14,933 bases of DNA from an uncultured Clostridia bacterium (GCA_934183045.1 CAKPRW010000035.1:1-14933); one strand, 5' to 3'; counted from the first letter of the stretch, positions 1 through 7,691 are shown. Translations and numbers: made by a program. The notes: generated from the sequence alone by a model not told the origin.

Positions 1-180
1 ACATTATATAATGATTTGGAAGCAGCAAAACACCAAGAAAACTGGTTAGTTGGAGGCCATGGACTAAAAGCAGCTGCAGAATGTATAAAATGTGGTATGT
101 GTGAAAAAGTTTGTCCTCAACATATCCATATAAGAGAAGAACTTGAAAAAGTAGCAAAAGCCTTAGGTGAAAATGAATAA
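1..180 (+). CDS. Aldo/keto reductase, C-terminal fragment with ferredoxin-like [4Fe-4S] motif
   Basis: The reading frame is open from the first base and ends at TAA 178-180, giving the last 59 residues of a gene that starts outside the window. The fragment contains C28-x2-C31-x2-C34-x3-C38-P followed by QHI, a ferredoxin-type cluster motif. It comes after a short run reading GLKAAAECIKCGMC. This arrangement, Cys-rich motif then CPQHI and a short charged helix, is typical of the C-terminal extension of the aldo/keto reductases that carry a [4Fe-4S] cluster in clostridia. These are cytosolic NAD(P)H-linked carbonyl reductases, usually of unknown substrate. The DUF362 gene starts 45 bp downstream with no terminator between, so the two are probably co-transcribed. 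A ferredoxin-like protein of another kind cannot be excluded without the N-terminal part. Confidence 0.72.
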   Translation, partial: TLYNDLEAAKHQENWLVGGHGLKAAAECIKCGMCEKVCPQHIHIREELEKVAKALGENE

Positions 181-225
181 TCTAAACTTATATGAAAAGA
201 ATAAAATAGAAAGGAAGTTAAGTAT

Positions 226-1110
226 ATGGAAAAATCAAAAGTTTATTTTACAAGTGAGATTACTCCAGAAAGTGTTGTAAAAATGTATGAAACTTTAGGA
301 GTTGATTTACCAGGAAAGGTAGCTGTAAAACTACATTCAGGGGAGCAAGGAAACCAAAACTATATTAAACCAGAATTTGTAAAAGCAATTATTAATAAAG
401 TAAACGGAACAGTTGTAGAATGTAATACTGCTTATGGTGGAGCAAGAAACTCAACAGAAAAACACGAGAAATTAATGGAAGAACATGGATGGACAAAATA
501 TTTTGACGTAGATATTATGGATTCAGAAGGAAATGATCTAGTATTAGATATTCCAAATGGAAAAGTAATAAAAAAAGATTATGTGGGCAAACATTTAGAA
601 AATTATGATTCTATGTTAGTTCTATCACATTTTAAGGGTCATCCTATGGGAGGATATGGTGGAGCATTAAAACAATTATCAATAGGATGTGGTTCATCAG
701 AAGGCAAAACATATATCCACTCAGCTGGAAAAGAAACAGATCAAACTAAACTTTGGGATAATTTACCAGAGCAAGATAAATTCTTAGAATCAATGGCAGA
801 TGCAGCATCAGCAGTACACAATATGTTTAAAGGAAAAATAGTGTATATTAATGTTATGGTTAATATGTCAGTTGATTGTGATTGTTGTGCTGTTGCAGAA
901 GATCCTTGTATGAAAGATGTTGGAATACTTGCAAGTACAGATCCAATTGCAATAGATCAAGCTTGTATAGATATTGTATATAACTCAAAAGACCCAGGAA
1001 GAGATCATTTTGTAGAAAGAGTAGAAAGACAAAATGGAATTCATACGATAGAAGCAGCAGCTGATCTTGGATTCGGAACAAGAGAATACGAGATAATTAA
1101 TATAGATTAA
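226..1110 (+). CDS. DUF362 domain-containing protein
   Basis: This 294-residue protein belongs to the DUF362 family, whose biochemical function is unknown. Recognisable family blocks are VAVKLHSGE (33-40), the VECNTAYGGAR region (65-74), SHFKGHPMGGYGGALKQLSIG (134-154) and the C-terminal ILASTDPIAIDQACIDIVY stretch (234-252). It has no signal peptide or membrane segment, so it is probably cytosolic. Cysteines cluster at 218, 220, 221 and 228, with C155 and C247 nearby; many relatives carry a fused ferredoxin domain, which is absent here. The cysteine cluster could therefore bind a metal or cluster, but this is inference. The ATG is preceded by AGGAAG at good spacing. The gene sits between an Fe-S aldo/keto reductase and larC, and a weak hairpin separates it from larC. 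Confidence 0.85.
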   Translation: MEKSKVYFTSEITPESVVKMYETLGVDLPGKVAVKLHSGEQGNQNYIKPEFVKAIINKVNGTVVECNTAYGGARNSTEKHEKLMEEHGWTKYFDVDIMDSEGNDLVLDIPNGKVIKKDYVGKHLENYDSMLVLSHFKGHPMGGYGGALKQLSIGCGSSEGKTYIHSAGKETDQTKLWDNLPEQDKFLESMADAASAVHNMFKGKIVYINVMVNMSVDCDCCAVAEDPCMKDVGILASTDPIAIDQACIDIVYNSKDPGRDHFVERVERQNGIHTIEAAADLGFGTREYEIINID

Positions 1111-1117
1111 TTTAAAA

Positions 1118-1143
1118 AGGCTGTATTGGTAAAAGTACAGCCT
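1118..1143 (+). terminator. Hairpin between the DUF362 gene and larC (weak terminator or attenuator)
   Basis: AGGCTGTA (1118-1125) pairs perfectly with TACAGCCT (1136-1143) around a 10-nt loop, starting 7 nt after the DUF362 stop codon. The following sequence, CTTTATAT, is a poor U-tract, so termination may be partial. A weak promoter-like pair, TTGGTA (1126-1131) and TATAAA (1149-1154) with 17 bp between, overlaps the loop and right arm. It would place a start just before the larC ribosome binding site. Whether this is a terminator, an attenuator or an mRNA-processing hairpin cannot be decided from the sequence. Confidence 0.45.
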
Positions 1144-1173
1144 CTTTATATAAAAAACTTTTAGGAGGAATAT

Positions 1174-2373
1174 ATGAAGACGCTTTATTTTGATTGTTCA
1201 AGTGGAATAAGTGGGAATATGACACTTGGTGCATTAACTGAAATTATTGGAGATGAAAAATATCTGATAAATGAATTAAAAAAATTGAATGTTGAAGGAT
1301 ACAATATAGAGGTATCTAAAAAAGTAAAAAATGGAATAACAGGAACATATGTTGATGTTATATTAGAAGATAAAGAAGGGCATCATCATGAAAAACATCA
1401 CCATGACAATCACACACATCATCACCACGAGCATAGAAATTTGCAAGATGTGAATGAAATAATAGATAACTCAACATTAGAGCAAAATGTAAAAGATTTG
1501 GCAAAAAAGATATTTATGAGAGTAGCAAAGGCAGAAAGTAAAGTGCATAATAAATCACTTGAAGAAATACATTTTCATGAAGTGGGTGCAATAGATTCAA
1601 TTGTAGACATAGTAGGAACAGCGATTTTAATAAATAAAATAAAACCAGATAAAATTATATCAAGTATTGTAAATGATGGATATGGTTTTATAGAATGTGC
1701 ACATGGAACTATGAGTGTTCCCGTACCTGCAACAAGCGAAATTTTTGTTTCTTCAGATGTGAAGTTTAGACAAATAGATATAGACACAGAATTAGTTACA
1801 CCAACTGGAGCTGCAATTATTGCTGAATTAGCAGAAGAATTTACTACATTACCAGCAATGATAACAGAAAAAATAGGTTGGGGAACAGGATCAAAAGATT
1901 TAAAAATTCCTAATGTTTTAAAAGTATATTATGGAGAAATAGAAGAACCAGATGAAGATTTTGTTGTAATGGAAACTAATATAGATGACTGTGGAGGAGA
2001 ATTATTTGGCTACACACAAGAATTATTATTTAAAAATGGGGCATTAGACGTTTTCTTTACTCCAATATATATGAAGAAAAATAGACCAGCATATCGAATG
2101 ACAGTAGCTTGTAAAAGAAAAGATATGCTAAAATTACAAAATATAATATTTAGAGAAACAACAACAATCGGAATGAGATATCGTTTTGAATATAGAACAG
2201 AATTAGAAAGAGAAATGGTAACAATAGATACAAAGTATGGGAAAATAAATGCCAAAAAAGTAAATAACAATGGAGAAATTTATATTTATCCAGAATATGA
2301 GAAAATAAAAGAAATTGCTTTAAAAAACAATATTCCATTAAAGGATTTATACAAATTAGATGAATTAAAATAA
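1174..2373 (+). CDS. larC: Nickel-pincer cofactor biosynthesis protein LarC (single-frame LarC1-LarC2)
   Basis: LarC is the CTP-dependent nickel insertase (cyclometallase) that places Ni into the dithiolated pyridinium mononucleotide to complete the NPN cofactor of lactate racemase-type enzymes. The 399 residues match the full-length family: N-terminal YFDCSSGISGNMTLGAL (5-21), EIHFHEVGAIDSIVDIVG (131-148), HGTMSVPVPAT (177-187), LVTPTGAAI (207-215), then the LarC2 region starting near METNIDDC (266-273). A linker at 70-87 has 12 histidines in 18 positions and could store or hand over nickel. In Lactiplantibacillus plantarum, LarC1 and LarC2 are joined by ribosomal frameshifting. Here they lie in one uninterrupted frame. 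TAGGAGGA sits at the expected distance from the ATG. larB follows after 25 bp. Confidence 0.95.
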   Translation: MKTLYFDCSSGISGNMTLGALTEIIGDEKYLINELKKLNVEGYNIEVSKKVKNGITGTYVDVILEDKEGHHHEKHHHDNHTHHHHEHRNLQDVNEIIDNSTLEQNVKDLAKKIFMRVAKAESKVHNKSLEEIHFHEVGAIDSIVDIVGTAILINKIKPDKIISSIVNDGYGFIECAHGTMSVPVPATSEIFVSSDVKFRQIDIDTELVTPTGAAIIAELAEEFTTLPAMITEKIGWGTGSKDLKIPNVLKVYYGEIEEPDEDFVVMETNIDDCGGELFGYTQELLFKNGALDVFFTPIYMKKNRPAYRMTVACKRKDMLKLQNIIFRETTTIGMRYRFEYRTELEREMVTIDTKYGKINAKKVNNNGEIYIYPEYEKIKEIALKNNIPLKDLYKLDELK

Positions 2374-2398
2374 TCTTATATGAAAGGAAAATTGTAAA

Positions 2399-3142
2399 AT
2401 GGAAATACGAGAAATATTAGAAAAAGTACAAAAACAAGAAATAACTTTAGAACAAGCAGAAAAAGAAATACAAAACAATAATTATGAAGATCTAGGTTAT
2501 GCTAAAATTGATCATAATAGAAAAGAAAGAACAGGTAATAGTGAAGTTGTATTTTGTCAAAATAAGCCTGATGAATTTTTGACTAAAATATATAATACAA
2601 TCTATAAAGAAAATGGAGAAGTGTTAGGAACTAGAGCTACTAAAGAGCAATATGAATTATTAAGATCTACAATTCCAAATGTTCAATATGATAATATTTC
2701 ACGCATTTTAAAAATAGAAAAATCAAAAGAATTTATTGGGAATATTGCAATCTGTACTGGAGGAACAGCAGATATACCAGTAGCAGAAGAAGCGGCACAA
2801 ACGGCAGAATTTTTTGGTAATAAGGTAGAAAGGATTTATGACGTTGGTGTTGCAGGTATTCATAGATTATTATCGCAAAAAGAAAAAATAGATCAAGCAA
2901 ATTGTATAATTGCAGTTGCGGGAATGGAAGGAGCTTTAGCTTCTGTTATAGGAGGTCTTGCTAAAGTGCCTGTAATAGCAGTTCCTACCTCTGTTGGATA
3001 TGGTGCTAATTTTGGTGGGATAGCAGCTCTTTTAAGTATGATAAATTCTTGTAGCAATGGAATAGCAACGGTGAACATAGATAATGGTTATGGAGCGGGA
3101 TATATTGCAAGTCAAATAAATCAAGCTACTTGCAGAAAATAA
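2399..3142 (+). CDS. larB: Nickel-pincer cofactor biosynthesis protein LarB (NaAD carboxylase/hydrolase)
   Basis: LarB starts NPN synthesis: it carboxylates the pyridinium ring of nicotinic acid adenine dinucleotide and cleaves the phosphoanhydride, giving the dicarboxylated mononucleotide that LarE then thiolates. The 247-residue protein has the usual length. The N-terminal helical part contains LGTRATKEQYELL (76-88). The C-terminal half is PurE-like (AIR carboxylase fold), with CTGGTADIPVAEEAA (119-133), YDVGVAGIHRL (147-157) and the glycine-rich VAGMEGALASVIGGL (173-187). NSCSNGI (216-222) supplies C218, which corresponds by motif to the cysteine that forms the covalent substrate adduct in the studied LarB. 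AAAGGA precedes the ATG. The gene lies in the order larC-larB-larE, unlike the larA-B-C-D-E order of L. plantarum. Confidence 0.96.
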   Translation: MEIREILEKVQKQEITLEQAEKEIQNNNYEDLGYAKIDHNRKERTGNSEVVFCQNKPDEFLTKIYNTIYKENGEVLGTRATKEQYELLRSTIPNVQYDNISRILKIEKSKEFIGNIAICTGGTADIPVAEEAAQTAEFFGNKVERIYDVGVAGIHRLLSQKEKIDQANCIIAVAGMEGALASVIGGLAKVPVIAVPTSVGYGANFGGIAALLSMINSCSNGIATVNIDNGYGAGYIASQINQATCRK

Positions 3143-3197
3143 TTAGGTATGTTTGAAATTTCAATATTAATATTTTATAAAGAAAAGGAAGTAAAAA

Positions 3198-3977
3198 ATG
3201 TTAGAAGAGTTAGAAAATAGATTAAAAGAATTAGAAAAAGTAGCAATTGCATTTTCTGGAGGAATTGATTCAAGTTTCTTAGTATATTTTGCAAATAAAG
3301 TATTATCAAGAGAAAATGTTATAGCAATTATTGTAAATGGACAGATGATACCAAGAAAAGATTATAAAGAGGCAATTGAATTCTTACAGAAAAATAATTT
3401 TCAATATAAAGAAATAGATTGTGATGTATTGGAAGTTGAAGCTTTTAAGGAAAACTATAAAGACAGATGTTATTATTGTAAGAGAAATGTAATGTCAAAA
3501 GTACAAGCAATAGCTGAAAAAGAAGGATTTAAAAATATATTAGATGGTAAAAATACAGACGACACATTAACTTACAGACCTGGAAATCAAGCAACAAAAG
3601 AATTAGGAATAATTAGTCCATTAGAAGAAACAGGTTTTTCAAAAAAAGACATTAGAAAATATAGCAAACAATTAGGAATTGAGTTTTGGGACAAACCATC
3701 AAATTCATGTTTAGCAACAAGATTTCCATATAATACTACGCTTACAGATGAAAGTTTAAAACAAGTAGAACTTGCCGAAGAAATCATAAAAAGTTTGGGA
3801 ATACCTACAACAAGGGTTAGAGTTCATGGGAATATAGCAAGGATAGAAGTTGATAGAGAATATTTTGAAAAGATATTAGAAAATAAAGACACAATTCTAA
3901 AAATAAAAGACTTAGGTTTTTCATATGTGACATTAGATTTAAACGGACTAACAAGTGGAACATTTGATAAAAACTAA
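3198..3977 (+). CDS. larE: ATP-dependent sulfur transferase LarE (PP-loop family)
   Basis: LarE adenylates the carboxylates of the LarB product and replaces them with sulfur, giving the thiocarboxylates that bind nickel in NPN. The 259-residue protein has the PP-loop ATP pyrophosphatase motif SGGIDSS at 20-26. It also has RCYYCKRN (90-97), LDGKNTDD (115-122) and SNSCLATRFPY (168-178). C171 occupies the site of the sacrificial cysteine described for L. plantarum LarE. A CxxC pair, C91 and C94, is also present. Some LarE proteins use three cysteines to hold a [4Fe-4S] cluster that carries an extra sulfide, so this protein could be either type. The ATG has AAAGGAAG upstream. The 55-bp gap after larB is the longest inside the lar block. 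larMN begins 15 bp downstream. Confidence 0.95.
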   Translation: MLEELENRLKELEKVAIAFSGGIDSSFLVYFANKVLSRENVIAIIVNGQMIPRKDYKEAIEFLQKNNFQYKEIDCDVLEVEAFKENYKDRCYYCKRNVMSKVQAIAEKEGFKNILDGKNTDDTLTYRPGNQATKELGIISPLEETGFSKKDIRKYSKQLGIEFWDKPSNSCLATRFPYNTTLTDESLKQVELAEEIIKSLGIPTTRVRVHGNIARIEVDREYFEKILENKDTILKIKDLGFSYVTLDLNGLTSGTFDKN

Positions 3978-3992
3978 AAGGAGGTATATTTT

Positions 3993-5003
3993 ATGCATAT
4001 GGCAGATAGTCTATTAAGTCCAGGCGTTTCAGCAACAATGTATTTAGCAAGTGGACTTGTAGCCGGATATGGAATACATAAATTAAAAAAAGAAGATGAT
4101 TTCAAAAAGAAAATACCTACCATGGGAGTTATGGGAGCAGTCGTATTTGCTACTCAAATGATTAACTTTACAATACCAGGTACAGGATCATCAGGGCATT
4201 TATGCGGAGGTCTATTACTAACAAGCATACTTGGACCATATGCCGGATTTTTAAGTATGATAGGAGTTTTACTAATACAGTGTTTATTTTTTGCAGATGG
4301 CGGAATATTAGCACTTGGAGCTAATATATGGAATATGGCATTCTATGGATGTTTTTTAGGATCATTAATATGGAAAATGGTAATGAAAAATAAAATGTCA
4401 AAAGGAAAAATAATTTTTGCTTCCATTTTCGGGGCAATTTTAACTTTACAACTCGGAGCATTTTCAGTAACTATTGAAACACTATTATCAGGAATAACAG
4501 AATTGCCATTTAAAACTTTTGTTGGAGTAATGCAGCCAATACATTTAGTAATTGGATTAATTGAAGGAATGATAACCGCTTCTATATTATGCTTTATATA
4601 TGAAACAAGACCAGAATTATTATGGAATCCTAACAAAATAGAAAACAAAGAAGGTAAACTTTCATATAAAAATGCAATTATAGTTTTAGTTACTTTATTT
4701 ATTATCATATCTGGAGGCTTATCCCTATTTGCTTCAAGCAATCCAGATGGATTGGAATGGTCTATTCAAAAGTTAACAGGAGAAACAGAAATAGAGAATT
4801 CAGAAAATCCTATATCAGATACCGCAAGCAAAATACAAGAAACGACATCTTTCTTACCAGATTATAGTTTGAAAAATAGTGACAGCCCAATAGGTACATC
4901 AATTTCTGGTATTGTAGGATGTAGTATTACAGTAGCATTATTATGTGGAGTGGGTTATATAATAAAATCAGCCAAAAAAAAGGAAAAGATTAGTAATGGA
5001 TAA
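3993..5003 (+). CDS. larMN: Nickel ECF transporter substrate-binding component, NikM-NikN fusion (LarMN)
   Basis: This 336-residue membrane protein is a CbiM/NikM S-component fused to a NikN-like tail, the subunit that selects Ni(II) in group I energy-coupling factor transporters. It begins MHMADSLLSPG; in NikM proteins the amino terminus, His2 and a later His hold the metal, and H69 in GTGSSGHLCGG (63-73) fits that later site. The N-terminal 210 residues are rich in membrane helices. After a hydrophilic linker comes a helix near 229-247, then ASSNPDGLEW (247-256), a CbiN/NikN hallmark, and a last helix near 303-324. Placement directly behind larCBE points to nickel, not cobalt. AAGGAGG lies 9 bp before the ATG. 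The 3' end overlaps larQ by 8 bp, suggesting coupled translation. Confidence 0.92.
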   Translation: MHMADSLLSPGVSATMYLASGLVAGYGIHKLKKEDDFKKKIPTMGVMGAVVFATQMINFTIPGTGSSGHLCGGLLLTSILGPYAGFLSMIGVLLIQCLFFADGGILALGANIWNMAFYGCFLGSLIWKMVMKNKMSKGKIIFASIFGAILTLQLGAFSVTIETLLSGITELPFKTFVGVMQPIHLVIGLIEGMITASILCFIYETRPELLWNPNKIENKEGKLSYKNAIIVLVTLFIIISGGLSLFASSNPDGLEWSIQKLTGETEIENSENPISDTASKIQETTSFLPDYSLKNSDSPIGTSISGIVGCSITVALLCGVGYIIKSAKKKEKISNG

Positions 5004-5790
5004 AATAGAAAGTGCGATTCAGACTATTCATAAATTAGATCACAATCCAAACGAAACAAATGCAATAATTCATCCGCTGGTAAAATTATTGCTTACAATA
5101 ACATATATTATTCTATTAACATCAATAAACAAATACAACTTAACAACAACTCTTGCCATGTCAATTTATCTAATTCTAATAAGCTTCATACAAGAGATAC
5201 CTGTACGAGAAATTTTAAAAAGGTTTAAGATTATATTTCTATTACTATTTTTTATAGGAATTGCAAATCCAATAATAGATAAAGATATAATTATGTATAT
5301 CGGACACTTACCAGTAACAACTGGTGAAATATCACTAATAACTTTAATGTTAAAAGGATTATTTGCTATAATTAGTTCATTTATCTTAATTTCTACAACT
5401 AAAATAGAAGAGATATGTTATAGTTTTAAATTATTACATATTCCTAATATGTTAATTACTACATTTTTATTGACATATAGATATATAATATTATTTTTAA
5501 AAGAAACACATAAAATATGGATTGCATATCAAATGAGAGCACCAAATCAAAAAGGAATAAGATTTAAAGCATGGGGAAGTATGATAGGAAGCTTAACTAT
5601 AAGAAGTATTGATAAGGCAAACACAATTTATGATTCAATGGAACTTAGAGGATTTGATCCAGAAAACTTTTTTATAGAAAATATAAAATTCAATAAAAAA
5701 AGTCTAAACTATTTAATATTAGGTTTGGGAATAATGTTTATTTTAAGATACATACCAATATTTGATATGTTAGGAAAACTGTTCATATAA
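4996..5790 (+). CDS. larQ: ECF transporter transmembrane component, CbiQ/NikQ type (LarQ)
   Basis: This 264-residue polytopic membrane protein is the T-component that couples the NikM-type subunit to the ATPase. Hydrophobic helices are visible near 29-44, 52-66, 78-92, 112-133, 151-168 and 239-256. The two coupling-helix arginine motifs of the CbiQ family are recognisable as YQMRAP (178-183) and ELRGF (216-220). Translation starts inside the last codons of larMN, so the two are probably translated together. The 19-bp gap to larO completes a standard M-N-Q-O transporter operon. In this setting it should take part in nickel uptake for NPN synthesis. The sequence alone cannot show metal specificity of a T-component. 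Confidence 0.92.
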   Translation: MDKIESAIQTIHKLDHNPNETNAIIHPLVKLLLTITYIILLTSINKYNLTTTLAMSIYLILISFIQEIPVREILKRFKIIFLLLFFIGIANPIIDKDIIMYIGHLPVTTGEISLITLMLKGLFAIISSFILISTTKIEEICYSFKLLHIPNMLITTFLLTYRYIILFLKETHKIWIAYQMRAPNQKGIRFKAWGSMIGSLTIRSIDKANTIYDSMELRGFDPENFFIENIKFNKKSLNYLILGLGIMFILRYIPIFDMLGKLFI

Positions 5791-5809
5791 TAGCAAGGGA
5801 GAAAGAAAA

Positions 5810-6535
5810 ATGATAGAAATAAAAAACGTTTCATTTTCATACAGCAATAAAATTCAGGTAATTCACAATATAAGTTTTAAAATAGATAAAAACGAAAGTG
5901 TTGGCATAATAGGAGCAAATGGAGCAGGGAAATCAACAATTTTAAAATTATTAGTAGGACTTGAATTAGGTTATGATGGTAAAATTGCCATAGAAAACAT
6001 AGAAGTAGAAAAAAGAAAGATAAACGAAATAAGAAAGAAAATAGGTTATGTGTTTCAAGACAGTGATAGTCAGTTATTTATGCCAACAGTATATGAAGAT
6101 GTAGCATTTGCACCAAAAAATTATGGATTATCAGAAGATGAAGTTAAAAGAAGAACCTTAGAAGCATTAAAAAGAATTGGGATAGAAGAATTGAAAGATA
6201 GGTCAATTTATAGTCTATCAGGAGGACAGAAAAAATTAGCTTCAATAGCAACAGTTCTCTCAATGCAACCAGAAATACTAATTTTTGATGAGCCGACTGT
6301 TGCACTAGATCCAAGAAACAGAAGAAAATTTATAGATACTATAAATTCACTTAATAATATTACTAAAATAGTTACATCTCACGATTTAGATTTAATTTAT
6401 GATACATGTAACAGAACAATTTTAATTTCAAATGGAAAAATAATAAAAGACGGTAAGACAAAAGATATATTAAGCAATAAAGAATTATTAGAAAACAATG
6501 AGCTAGAGTTACCATTATTCTTAACTAAAAGATAA
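5810..6535 (+). CDS. larO: ECF transporter ATPase, CbiO/NikO type (LarO)
   Basis: This 241-residue ABC ATPase powers the nickel ECF transporter at the cytoplasmic face. All motifs are present in order: Walker A GANGAGKST (35-43), Q-loop glutamine in VFQDSDSQLF (81-90), signature LSGGQ (136-140), Walker B ILIFDEP (156-162), D-loop ALDP (165-168) and switch His191. The VFQDSDSQLF form of the Q-loop is characteristic of ECF-type ATPases. The length is at the short end for the family, with no C-terminal regulatory domain. A GGGAGAAAG ribosome binding site precedes the ATG. Only one ATPase is present, so it would act as a homodimer, as in other group I systems. The flavodoxin gene starts 22 bp downstream. 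Confidence 0.95.
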   Translation: MIEIKNVSFSYSNKIQVIHNISFKIDKNESVGIIGANGAGKSTILKLLVGLELGYDGKIAIENIEVEKRKINEIRKKIGYVFQDSDSQLFMPTVYEDVAFAPKNYGLSEDEVKRRTLEALKRIGIEELKDRSIYSLSGGQKKLASIATVLSMQPEILIFDEPTVALDPRNRRKFIDTINSLNNITKIVTSHDLDLIYDTCNRTILISNGKIIKDGKTKDILSNKELLENNELELPLFLTKR

Positions 6536-6557
6536 AAAATAAAAAGGAGGATATAAA

Positions 6558-7112
6558 ATGAGTTTATTAAAAAACAATACAGATCTTCAAAATAAAAAAT
6601 CAATAGTAATATATTTTTCTCATACTGGAGAAAATTATATGGAAAATGGAATTAGAAACATAGAAAAAGGAAATACAGAAGTAATAGCTGAAATGATAAG
6701 AGATATGGTCAAAGCAGATATTTTTAAAGTGGAACCAATTAATAAATATCCTTATGATTATCATGAATGTTGTAATGTTGCAGAAGAGGAACTACATAGT
6801 AATGCGAGACCAGAATTACAAAAAACATTAGATAATATAGAAGAATATGAAGTCATATATATAGGATATCCAATTTGGTGGGCAACAATGCCGATGCCAA
6901 TGTTTACACAATTAGAGAAATTAGACTTTACTGGAAAAATTGTAATGCCTTTTGCAACACACGAAGGAAGCAGAATGGGAATTAGTGAAAAAGATATAAA
7001 AACCTTATGCAAGGGTGCAACAATTATGCGCGGATTAGCAGTACAAGGAAGTACTGTTAAAAATGCTAAAAACAAGGTTGAAAATTGGATAAAAAATGCT
7101 ACTACAAAATAA
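6558..7112 (+). CDS. Flavodoxin-like FMN protein (flavodoxin_4 type)
   Basis: The 184 residues form a single flavodoxin-like domain. Strand 1 and the FMN phosphate loop read IVIYFSHTGENYMEN (16-30) with a second part, GNTEVIAE (38-45). The long insertion inside the phosphate loop is typical of the flavodoxin_4 group. YIGYPIWWATMP (101-112) is the second FMN-contacting loop with its paired tryptophans, and PFATHEGSRMG (131-141) is the third. No membrane segment or signal peptide is visible, so it should be a cytosolic electron carrier or small flavin reductase. AAAGGAGGA precedes the ATG. It sits 22 bp after larO and before a second flavodoxin. Its partner is unknown; the aldo/keto reductase with an Fe-S motif at the other end of the train is one candidate, by inference only. 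Confidence 0.88.
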   Translation: MSLLKNNTDLQNKKSIVIYFSHTGENYMENGIRNIEKGNTEVIAEMIRDMVKADIFKVEPINKYPYDYHECCNVAEEELHSNARPELQKTLDNIEEYEVIYIGYPIWWATMPMPMFTQLEKLDFTGKIVMPFATHEGSRMGISEKDIKTLCKGATIMRGLAVQGSTVKNAKNKVENWIKNATTK

Positions 7113-7153
7113 TAGTAAATTATAAAAATAAAACTAGAGGAGGTTATAAAAAA

Positions 7154-7645
7154 ATGGAAAACAGCAAAAAATTAGTTGTATTTTATTCATATACAGGACA
7201 TACAAAGATGATAGCAGAAATGATTCAAAAAAAGTTGAATTGTGATATTTTAGAAATTAAACCGGTAGAACCATATTCTACAGATTATCAAACAGTGGTT
7301 GACGAAGAACAAAGACCAGAATCTATAAATCATTTAAGAGAAATAGAAAAAACAAATATTGATTTATCTAAATATACAGAAATTATTGTAGGATTTCCAA
7401 CTTGGTGGTATATTCCTGCAAGTCCAATAAGAACATTTTTGAAAACGAATGATCTATCTAACAAAATTATAAAACCATTTGCAACAAATGCTGGTTGGCT
7501 AGGAAGATCATTTGAAGAAATTGTAAAATTATGTCCAAATTCAAAAGTTGATAGTGGTTTAAATATTGTCTTTACAGAAAACTACCAAGAAAACAAACTT
7601 GTTACTTCTATAGAAGAAATTAATAAATGGATAGAAACTTTATAA
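7154..7645 (+). CDS. Second flavodoxin-like FMN protein
   Basis: From the ATG at 7154 this is a 163-residue flavodoxin. The phosphate-binding loop is FYSYTGHTKMIAEMI (10-24), the aromatic FMN loop is VGFPTWWYIPASP (79-91), and PFATNAGWLGRSFEE (108-122) is the third loop. The frame is open back to 7085, inside the previous gene, but that start would lack a ribosome binding site and add 23 residues ahead of strand 1. AGAGGAGG at 7136-7143 fits the ATG at 7154. It is clearly distinct from the upstream flavodoxin and lacks the phosphate-loop insertion, so this is not a recent tandem duplication. It is the last gene of the train before the shared terminator. Confidence 0.88.
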   Translation: MENSKKLVVFYSYTGHTKMIAEMIQKKLNCDILEIKPVEPYSTDYQTVVDEEQRPESINHLREIEKTNIDLSKYTEIIVGFPTWWYIPASPIRTFLKTNDLSNKIIKPFATNAGWLGRSFEEIVKLCPNSKVDSGLNIVFTENYQENKLVTSIEEINKWIETL

Positions 7646-7691
7646 TATTATTTATTATTTATTATTTCTTACATTCATAAAAATATATACT

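Noticed and set aside
3153..3181. Promoter for larE: TTGAAA-17-TATAAA, and the TTGAAATTTCAA palindrome
   Set aside because: The start would fall at or inside the larE ribosome binding site, and AT-rich palindromes of this length are expected by chance here.
4343..4741. 132-residue minus-strand frame inside larMN
   Set aside because: Antisense to a conserved membrane protein gene, with no family motif or start signal.
7085..7153. Longer start of the second flavodoxin
   Set aside because: No ribosome binding site, and the extra 23 residues overlap the previous gene. ATG 7154 has AGAGGAGG.
7646..7691. TATTATTTATTATTTATTATTT run after the second flavodoxin as a functional repeat
   Set aside because: Short AT-only repetition typical of the composition; nothing else supports a role.
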